From NCBI RefSeq assembly GCF_000247815.1, contig NC_021673.1, forward strand, positions 39,572,592-39,636,591: DNA of 64,000 nt. Reading direction: 5' to 3'. This document shows positions 56,501-64,000 of the stretch, piece by piece; within the stretch, counting starts at the first letter, position 1, and the number at the start of each line of letters is the position of its first letter. The notes below the pieces were generated by a model that worked only from the letters and a program-made list of their open reading frames with translations, had not been told where the DNA came from and did not search any database. Source of the DNA: Ficedula albicollis (Eukaryota; Chordata; Aves; Passeriformes; Muscicapidae). A program made the translations under genes and the position numbers.

Positions 56501-59500
56501 AACAGTGGAAAAAAATCCACAACAGGATTATGAAGCCATTGCGATAGAGGCAAAAGCATCTTGAAAGCCTGATGCATCCAAGGTAATTTCTGTCTTCTGG
56601 GTAACTGAACCAGGATATTCCAATGTCTGCATGTTGGTGGAAGAACCTGAGTGAAAGTGCTGCCTCCAAGTCTGGTGTGGCTGGCTTGGCACTGTGCTGC
56701 TTAGCAGCTCGTGTTCGAGGAGTGCCTGTTCCTCTGAGGGTAAGAGGACACATGGAGACAGCGTTGGTGCAGGAGCTGCACAGCTATATATGTTCACACA
56801 CACGTAACCTGAAAAGGTCTCTTAGAACTGGGAGTACTGGGGAGCTCAGTGTATCGTGGTGGCGTTTGCAGGGCTTCTTAGGAGAGCCAGCTCAGAAACA
56901 GCAGTGAGCCTAAAATAAGGAACTCGACTGCTTTTGAGTGGGCCCTGCTCCACCTCCCCTCCAAATGTAGTTGATGGTAGAGCTAACAAAGCCCTTTGGA
57001 TCCCTTTGAGTAGTGACTCAGATTTGGCTGCAGCTGGTGGGGAAGTGATCAAGCAACCTCCTAGAGTGGAGGTTTTTATGTGACCTGCTCCGGTCAGGTG
57101 ATAGGATTGCTCAGGTGTGTCCTCAGCGTGTGCAGGTATGAGCCTGGTTTGAAGTGAAATGGGATGAGTCAAACCTGTACTATGCCACAGTGCAAAAATG
57201 TTCTTCCTTATTTAGAATGGTGGCATTGAAATAAGTGAGGTCTTTGCCAAGGAATAAGTCAGCACAACTTCATGGGCTTCAGTTTTGAATACCAGCACTA
57301 ATCCTGGTTGCTTATTATTTAAAGATGTTTTTAAAGCCCAATTCTATAGGGAGAATACCATTTTGAACTGAAAGGTTGCTGGATACCTGGTGGGTCTGTG
57401 CTAATGCACAAGTTCAGCTTTGTCTGCCTGCCCTTTGCCTGTTTTTGTTGTATTCTGATGGCTTCTGCATCTGGGTTTCTGCACTCTGTAGTTAATGTCA
57501 TCAAAGGACAGATAGCTTAGCTGACACTAGTGAATAGTATGTAGTGCTCTTGTATCCATCAAGGTTGCTGCGTGTTGTTTGGCTCATAACATTTCAGAGC
57601 AAGTCTTGTAATGTGCATGAACAGTGTTTGAATTCTCAAACATTTTCATTTGTTTTGAGCACTCGTTCCTTTAAGCTTGTCAAAGGCACTTGTCTTTGCA
57701 AACCTGGTTCTCCTCTCCCCTGTAGTAAACATTTGAATTAGTGCAGTTAATAGGGTAAATGAGAAGAGAGAACTGTCACACCAAGAGATGACAGCAAGCC
57801 TGAAGTTTTAACCAATTCCAGTTAGTTAGTTTTCTTCAAATAAGAAGGCTGCTCTGTGCAACTTAAACCTTGAAGATGTAAGTAGGGTTGTTGAACATGA
57901 GCAAATGAAACTTTACAAGCCATTCCAGAGGGAAACATTTCCCAGTACAACTGAGAAACCACAAGAGAAATTTCAGCCCAAAGGGGTAAGTTTAGCACAC
58001 CTCAACTGCTCCAGCCCAGGTGCTTGTACCAAAGGGGTATTCCCAGCTGCTGCAGACCAGGTGCCATCTCAAGCTGTGCTTCCCCAGCCTTTTAAAAGCT
58101 CTACATGTGGCTCCTTTCTAGCAGAGCTCGTTAGCATTCCTGTGGGTACAGTGATGTGGCACGGTACTTTTCCAAAGAATGCCTAGGGGGCCCGATCATC
58201 AGGTGCTGTAAGTCAGCATTGTTTCCATAGAGCTGCTCCACTTTACCCTGGGTGAGAATCTGGTTCAGTACCTTCATTTTGCTCCTCATGAGTGTGGCCA
58301 GGAAAGCATTTCTTTTAATGCTCTGCATTTCTTTTAATGCTCTGTATGCCTTTGGCTGTTGTGTGGCTCAAGCAAGTTGTCCTACTCGCATATTTATAAA
58401 TTACATGATCTGTGTGGCTCGGGCTGTCTGAAGCTTAAATTTTAATTTTCCTGCCTTTCATATGCTGTAACCCCTCCCCTGCATCCACTCCCTAATTTTG
58501 TCATTTGTTTGTTTCTCTCTTTGCAGCTCAGTAGCATGCTGACAGATTCTGTATAGAATGCTTTTAGAATGGTTAATGAGACACTTTGAATGATGTTAGA
58601 AAGTTTAATTTTTTTCTTTGGCTTCTCTAGAAATGCACCTACATTTATCTGGTTTTGTTGTTCTTGTTTTCTTCCTTTTTCTCTCACCAGGTTTTAATGG
58701 TACGATTTGCATCTTTGTTTGATGCAAAGGAACGTACTGTCACCTTCCTGAGTGGCAAGAAGTACAGTGTGGATGACTTGCATTCAATGGGAGCTGGTGA
58801 CCTGCTCAACTCGATGTTTGAATTTAGTGAGAAACTAAATGCCCTGCAACTTAGCGATGAGGAAATGAGTTTGTTTACAGCGGTTGTCCTGGTATCTGCT
58901 GGTAAGGAGAGAAAGTTAACTTCCAACTTTGCCAAAAATTGAATGTGATTCTCTGTTATAAGTTTTCTGTAAAATGTATACCCTGTTACTTCATGTTTAA
59001 GTGCAGTTCAGTAGGTTTTTAAGGTAGTAGCAGCCTGTAACGTACTTTTTAACATACCTAGTCTTTCTAACACTGCCCTTAAAAAAAAAAGGTGACAATG
59101 GGCTTATGTTTTCCTACTGCTTTCTGTGTAATGCAAAAACAAATAGCTGCCCCATGGCCATTTAGATACTATTTGTCTGACTCCTCTAGGTTTTACAGGA
59201 CAGCATCACTGAAATTACTCCTGACTTGCACCGCACAAGTCATTGCATGAGGTGGTATTTTTGCTTCCAAGTATTGTCGTTTAAGTCTCTTGCGTATTTT
59301 ACTTAAGTCCAAATCCAACAGTTTGATCTCTGCCTATGTCAGCAAGAAAGCCCTGTCAACTGCATCGTGACTTCTTACCACTAAAGGCTGCCAATCCACT
59401 GCCATCTTCACTGGCCTCCTATCTTGTTTCAGTCCCTGGATAGACAAAGCACCCTGGCCCAGATTCAAAGAAGGATTAAGCACCTACTTCTGTAGTATTA

Positions 59501-62500
59501 TCTCCAGCCTCAAATTAGGCACATTAGCTCTGCATATAATGCCTGGAATGCAAGATGCAGAATCCCTGCTTGCTGGGTAAGAAGCTCTCTAAAGGTAGGT
59601 AGCAGGAATGCTCACAGCACCCACTTAGACAGCGAGCCAGCAGCTGGGGAGCAGTGAACTCCTTCAACAAGTGCATCCCTTTCACATGAGCAATTTAGAC
59701 CCACGTGTCATCAAGGAGGGGCACCCAGGCATGGTGCTGTAGGCACATAAGGCCTCTGTAACAAGGCAGGACAGTTCAGTCTAATAGCTTTATGCATGGC
59801 TGAACTGAAATGTCAGAGCACAGGACGGGGCAGCTGTCGCCTCTTCGGTTTGTAAGCCGTGATAATGAGCAGAGGGTGGCATGGAGTTAGCAAGCTTCAA
59901 AAGCCAGAGCAAATGACAGTGTGAAGGAAGCTTGGCATTATAATCTGAAGGAAGCATGGCATCTGTTAATGAAAATGATCAGGTAGCGGGGGGAAACCTG
60001 AGGTCTTAGTTGCCTTTCCACTCTGGAAATTCTTGACAAGAACTGGAGGCAGCTTTTAAAATAAGGACTGACAACCAGGTCTCTCCCCTTCTTGTGCCCT
60101 CTAACTAGGCTTACAGCCATTCTTCTTGCTTGCTCAGCTCCTGGGTCCTAGAATATCTCATTCTCTGTGCCACCTGTTTTCAGCCTAAGTGGCTGTATCG
60201 GTTGTGTTAAATGTGATTCTAGCACAGTGTTGTCTCCCCAGCCTTTAAAGCACTGTGCTGATTGCCAGCTCCCAGCAGGGAGCAGCTTAGGGATGTCATG
60301 TAGCATGTACAGCATGTAGTGTCAGCCGTGCAACAGGACAGAAAATGAAGGTATTTGGTATTCAGGCTTCTTGCAGTTGCTGGGGATTTTTCAGATCCTA
60401 CTTTGGATATTATTGCTGCCTATCTTAGCTACCTCGTGATCTGCTCTGCAGGCTGATCGCAGTCTTCCTGGACATCTTCACAAAATTTTAGAGGATTTTA
60501 TAAAGTACAGCTTTATTAGTCAATATCGGGGCTGTATTCCAGACACAAAGCTAATCCTGATGATCACTGAGTTCAAAAATTTTCAGAGCAACTTTATTCT
60601 GTTATATGAGACTGGATTGAAATGCTGCAGTTGCTTGCACAAGTGAGTAAACAAGCAGGCTTCACGCTCAGGCAGGTACTGAGGAATAGAAGTGGCCTCA
60701 GCAGAATTCCTGGGGAAGATGCTCACAGTGCAAGGGATTGCCAGAAGGAGAAGGTGCCCCTAGAACTGAAGGACTGTGGGCATGTGTTGATTAAACAGAT
60801 CTTGAAAGACAGATCCCTGCATACCACTCCTGGAGGAGTACTGTAACCAAAAAGTAATTTCCTGTAAGGGGAGGTGACACTTCATTAGAGATGAAGAGTT
60901 GAAGAACAGGATCAGAGAGAACGACACGGAGATGCAGGCAAAGGAAAAAATGCCATAAATATAAGAAGAGCTGAAGTTGGAAGAAAAAGGCCATTATGAC
61001 TTCTTCATCTCAGAATGAAAGTTATTCAGGAGAAGACTGAAAGGAAGATAATAGTCAAGATTTGTATCGGTTCCAAAAGCAGAAAGAAGTGTGACTGTTG
61101 AATACTGATTAAGGGGTCCACAATATAAAATTCCATGCTGCACTAATTCAAGATCCTTTTAAAGACTTTTAGCTGATTAAAATTAAGAAAAAACCAAAGC
61201 CCACCAATGGAAATTAAGTCTCTAAATACTGCTAGTTGGGAGACCGCTTGTCAGAAACATCTCCACTTAATATTGGATGCATAACCACTCACAGGAGGAG
61301 TATTTAGAACATGCTGAAGAAGTAGGGGTAGTAGCAAGAACTGTGTGTAGCTCTGTGCATCCTCTCCTTCCCATGTCATATGACAAAGAAATAAAAAGCA
61401 GCATCACACTTGGGTGGGGCTGAGGAATTATCTGGCTACCATTCCAGAATTAAAAGAATGTTTCACCTCTGGCATCAGTTAGCTGGATGTGTTGAAGATG
61501 GAGGAGAGGTAGCAAGGTGGATCATGGCCACTGAAGGAGGAGAAAGCAGGGCGGAAGCAAAGCTGAAAGAATGTGGTTTGTGCAGGTCTAGAGACCAGAT
61601 AATCCCTTAACTAAGGGTCTTGCTTTGTGGTAGAAGAATATAAAGTACACACCCTCTATTACTCTCCCTTACTGGCATAATACTAACAAAATCATCTGCT
61701 GGCCACTGGGAACAACTGGAAGTAGACTGAGACGGAAAAGCAAGACTTGGAGTAATTGAAGCGAGGAGGTTACAGTAACTCACCCGAGGCTGCCAGAAAA
61801 GGCTGGGCTGCATTCTTCCACCTTCAGAGGCAAGGCAGTGCTATTCTACTGTACAGAGCTCTTGTGAAACTCTGTTGGGCGTGTTCTGTGCAAATGTCGT
61901 TGTACCTGCTCGGAATAGAGCAGAGCCTTTGCAGAGCAGGAGGGTAAACAGGAGAGATCCTGTAATAAATAAAGGTAGAGAGATGTCTCCTCACTCATGT
62001 TCTCCTGGACAGCATCAGCTGTCAAACCTAATGGACAGTTTTCACAGAAGAGTCCAATGTGTGCTAACAAAAATTGTTTAATAGTAATCAGAGCTCCTAA
62101 TTGTGGAAGACTCTGGAACAATCTTCCTAAAGGAACAAAGCATGTGTAACTGCTTCAAGATGCATACTTAAGTGGATTATGTAATAATTTTTCCTGTAGC
62201 AGTAGGGAACTGCACTGAGTAGTCCAGGAGGACTTCCTAGACTGTTCACCTGAGCAATCTGATTGGATTGACACTGACAGCATAAGGAAGGGATTCCCAC
62301 TCTGGCTGTAGGATCTGACTCAGTGTTACTCCAGAAAGCTGTTGTCATTCCATGTCCCAGTTCTGCAAAGTGCTTAAGTACGTGTACGCATCAAAGCACA
62401 TTTCTGTTTGTGCCAGTCACTCGGCTGTGTATGTGCCCTGCTGAATTTACATAGTGTTTAAGAAAAGAAGCTACAGCTTGGGAAAAAACAGCTACTGTGC

Positions 62501-63478
62501 ATGGTTATGAGGTGAGATGTTTTACTTAAAAATTCATCCTTTCAAGCTGCTTGCTTAGGTTCCATCTAGTGATACCAGGTGTGTTCTTAAATACAGCTCT
62601 CTTGAAAAAAATGCTTCAGGCATGGTGGGAGTGCAGTATGTGAGAACATAATATTTGTCTTGGTGTTGACATTCTTCTTTTCCTCAGCTGGGAATTTTTG
62701 GGTGCATCATGTTTCATTTTGTAAGTGCTTCAGAACACACTCAGAAATAGTGCCCAGTCATAGGAATGCTTGTATTCCCTTGTCCCTGAGAATCCCATTG
62801 TGCAGATAACAATTGTGGCTTGTCCTGAGTGGGTTTTCCTCCTCAAACCTTCAGTTCAAGTTTAGGGTTATATACCTAGCCTTAAGAAATGTTTGAAATT
62901 TTTACTTTCATGTGCCCTGTGTCTTTCTTCTTGAGTTGAAAGTTGTGATTCAGCAACATATTTAGACATTTGCTTCAATCTGTCCTTCTCTGGAAACACG
63001 AGTTACGGATCACAGAAATAGTGATTGAATGCTGCCAGTTTGGCATGAACTTAGTACTTAGAGAAGTTAATGCTAAATAACCTTTGAAAGACTTTTGGTG
63101 TGTGATTTAAAACTTCTGGCATACTCTGATTTTTCTTCTGCTTGTTAATTTAGTAAGGGATTCTTACTGCCCTGGTTTTATGTTGCAGGCTACATCTGTT
63201 CAGTCAATTTTTTTTTTTCCTCTCCTACCCTCCCGTTTTTTTAATTTCTCTCTCTCCCTCTCACCCTGCCCTTTTGTTTAGATCGCTCCGGAATAGAAAA
63301 TGTCAACTCTGTGGAGGCACTTCAGGAAACACTAATCCGTGCATTAAGGACCTTAATTATGAAAAATCACCCAAATGAAGCCTCTATTTTCACAAAACTT
63401 CTTTTGAAATTACCCGACTTGCGTTCCTTAAACAACATGCACTCTGAAGAACTGCTGGCCTTTAAAGTTCACCCATAG
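44246..63478 (+). CDS. NR1D2: NR1D2 (Rev-erb beta) nuclear receptor, seven visible coding exons; first coding exon missing
   Basis: The joined exons (44246-44506, 46474-46562, 47780-47924, 50858-51474, 54804-54989, 58691-58901, 63282-63478) encode 567 complete residues. With about six expected from the missing first exon, the protein would have about 573 (human 579). It is a heme-binding circadian transcriptional repressor that recognises an AGGTCA half-site with an A/T-rich 5' flank and recruits NCoR. Order: Ser-rich N-terminus, two-zinc-finger DNA-binding domain, [11 protein letters not shown] extension, variable hinge, ligand-binding domain. Heme ligands matching human Cys384 and His568 are visible in VCPMSK and NNMHSEE. 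The protein ends LLAFKVHP with no activation helix 12, as in all Rev-erbs. The hinge differs most from human. All splice phases agree. Confidence 0.97.
44507..46473 (+). other. NR1D2: NR1D2 intron 2
   Basis: 1,967 bp from GTATGT to TTTGATTCTAG. It holds a 78-bp duplication (44871-45026). No other recognisable element. Confidence 0.8.
44871..45026. repeat. 78-bp tandem duplication
   Basis: A unit from TTTCTCTGTTCTTTCA to GAACAAAATAAATT occurs at 44871-44948 and 44949-45026, with about three substitutions (for example TCATACTC versus TCACACTC). Confidence 0.91.
46474..46562 (+). CDS. NR1D2: NR1D2 exon encoding zinc finger 1
   Basis: Completes a split Lys codon, then [20 protein letters not shown] and GVHACEGCK. 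The four Cys of the first zinc finger and the P-box (CEGCK) are present. It ends in phase 0 at AAG|GTGAGC, splitting the DNA-binding domain where nuclear receptor genes commonly do. Confidence 0.97.
46668..47259. repeat. 296-bp tandem duplication
   Basis: Copy 1 (46668-46963) and copy 2 (46964-47259) appear identical. Both give the same shadow open frames on each strand. It lies wholly in NR1D2 intron 3. Confidence 0.95.
47354..47363. promoter_or_regulatory. Composite AGGTCA half-site and CACGTG E-box
   Basis: AGGTCA (47354-47359) overlaps CACGTG (47358-47363) to form AGGTCACGTG. The first is a nuclear-receptor half-site core and the second a CLOCK/BMAL1, USF or TFE-type E-box. The A/T-rich 5' flank of a full ROR/Rev-erb element is not perfect. 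Intronic circadian regulation is a guess. Confidence 0.35.
47780..47924 (+). CDS. NR1D2: NR1D2 exon encoding zinc finger 2
   Basis: Encodes [40 protein letters not shown] and LSVGMSRD plus one base. The four Cys of the second zinc finger are present. One change from human (NNN for NEN) falls in a loop. Confidence 0.97.
47925..50857 (+). other. NR1D2: NR1D2 intron 4
   Basis: 2,933 bp, nearly all of it the 1,342-bp duplication at 48119-50811. Without the second copy the intron would be about 1.6 kb. No other feature. Confidence 0.85.
48119..50811. repeat. 1,342-bp tandem duplication
   Basis: Copy 1 (48119-49460) and copy 2 (49461-50811) are almost identical: T-run changes and an 8-9 bp insertion near 49865 (extra TAATACAT-like bases) are the only differences I found. 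The junction falls in a T-run next to CGCCTGTGG. The unit has no transposon hallmark. Confidence 0.95.
50858..51474 (+). CDS. NR1D2: NR1D2 exon encoding the hinge
   Basis: Completes Ala, then [20 protein letters not shown] and on to GGRMHL. The first twenty residues (DNA-binding extension) and [16 protein letters not shown] are conserved; the intervening Gln/Ser/Pro-rich hinge is the most variable part. It ends CATCTG|GTATGT in phase 0. Confidence 0.96.
52622..52705. repeat. 44-bp tandem duplication
   Basis: A T-run followed by AAACCCTTCTTTGTCTATTG and CATATATAGACC occurs at about 52622-52664 and 52665-52705, differing in T-run length. Confidence 0.88.
52704..52803. repeat. 50-bp tandem duplication
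   Basis: CCATGCC[G/A]TCCCTAGCAGG through GACTCCAGGCACT occurs at 52704-52753 and 52754-52803 with one or two substitutions. It directly follows the 44-bp pair, so two independent duplications abut. Confidence 0.91.
53390..53455 (+). mobile_element. Diverged CR1-like 3' end
   Basis: GGAGTTGGACTCAATACTTA, GGGGCTCTTCTGA and GATACTCTGATTCTTGG resemble a CR1 terminus in plus orientation. It is old and short, so the call is tentative. Confidence 0.45.
54804..54989 (+). CDS. NR1D2: NR1D2 exon, start of ligand-binding domain
   Basis: Encodes [20 protein letters not shown] through [12 protein letters not shown]. The second residue is the heme-ligating Cys (human Cys384). [20 protein letters not shown] is the nuclear receptor signature region. 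Phase 0 at both ends. Confidence 0.97.
54990..58690 (+). other. NR1D2: NR1D2 intron 6
   Basis: 3,701 bp from GTGAGA to CTCTCACCAG. I see no repeat, exon or RNA gene in it. Confidence 0.75.
58691..58901 (+). CDS. NR1D2: NR1D2 exon, middle of ligand-binding domain
   Basis: Encodes [20 protein letters not shown] through [10 protein letters not shown] plus one base, ending GCTG|GTAAGG. All 70 complete residues appear to match human as I recall it. Confidence 0.97.
58902..63281 (+). other. NR1D2: NR1D2 intron 7
   Basis: 4,380 bp from GTAAGG to CCCTTTTGTTTAG. No gene, tandem duplication or clear transposon was recognised. Confidence 0.7.
63282..63478 (+). CDS. NR1D2: NR1D2 terminal coding exon
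   Basis: Completes an Asp codon, then [20 protein letters not shown] through [11 protein letters not shown] and TAG at 63476-63478. It carries the second heme ligand, His in NNMHSEE (human His568). The absence of helix 12 explains why the family represses rather than activates. Confidence 0.97.
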
Positions 63479-64000
63479 GCCTTTAGGTCTCCTTTGTACT
63501 TGGACTTGCCTCGTGTTAAACTGTTTTGTGCTAAAATATGTATTTATACAGTTGTACCACTTGTTGGAGAGAGTTCACAGACTGTGAGCAGTTGATAGCT
63601 GTCCCATAACCATGCAATGAAGCTTTGGCAGGTGCTTTCAGCTGATGGCAGCGCAGCCTTCGGGATCCTCCGGGGCATCCTGGCCCAGCTGTGCCCAGCT
63701 GTGCTGCACTCCTGCAGAAGAGGCTGCCATGAGCCCCAGTAAATATGGACTCTCCTTTCATTAGGAAACAGAACCACCACTGCCCTCTCATGTAAACTGA
63801 ATGCAAAATAGCTGTGTATGTGCTTATGGAGCATGGAATGGGGTGGGAACAATCCTGTACTGATAGGAAAATGGAAGAGCTGATTTAATTGGTCTTTCAC
63901 TTATCTAATAGATGTGTGTCCGTGTCTCTTGATAATTCACTCATGGTTTCACTGTTGTTGTTCCATTAAACCCGATGGAATGGTTTCAGCCTGCACCAAC
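63479..64000 (+). other. NR1D2: NR1D2 3' UTR (start)
   Basis: The UTR follows the stop and runs to the window end. An ATTAAA variant polyadenylation signal lies at 63965-63970. The transcript may continue beyond the window. Confidence 0.65.

Overview
The window is vertebrate nuclear DNA, almost certainly from a bird. It carries CR1 retroposon fragments in both orientations, GC-rich CpG-island promoters, compact introns and three spliced genes whose proteins are close to their human counterparts: NKIRAS1 (minus strand), RPL15 (plus) and NR1D2 (plus). As far as I recall, the same three genes are neighbours in human 3p24. I cannot name the species from sequence alone.

Layout. 1-3803: DNA downstream of NKIRAS1, including its likely 3' UTR. 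3804-15454: the three coding exons of NKIRAS1 (kappaB-Ras1), read right to left. 15510-18500: a 16-bp minisatellite, a CR1 fragment, a very long (ATTCT)n array growing out of a second CR1 tail, and a CpG island that probably serves as a shared head-to-head promoter of NKIRAS1 and RPL15. 19643-24194: RPL15, with its middle coding exon partly duplicated. 24.2-39.2 kb: intergenic DNA in which I see no gene. 39.2-42.1 kb: a CpG island, probably the NR1D2 promoter, interrupted by 1,990 consecutive G. 44246-63478: seven coding exons of NR1D2 (Rev-erb beta), followed by its 3' UTR to the window end. Its first coding exon, about six residues, is not visible.

The genes have unrelated jobs: a Ras-like brake on NF-kappaB signalling, a large-subunit ribosomal protein, and a heme-sensing circadian repressor. 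All exon junctions listed were placed by GT/AG signals, reading phase and agreement with the known protein families. The reading frame is intact across every visible exon.

The most unusual features are structural. Two pure poly-G tracts (209 and 1,990 nt) sit exactly in the two CpG-island promoters. At least sixteen direct tandem duplications (19 to about 1,342 bp) are scattered through the window; the longest are nearly identical. One truncates a copy of RPL15 exon 3. I think assembly error is the likelier explanation for the G tracts and for the longest duplications, but raw reads are needed to decide. I found no convincing undescribed biological system.
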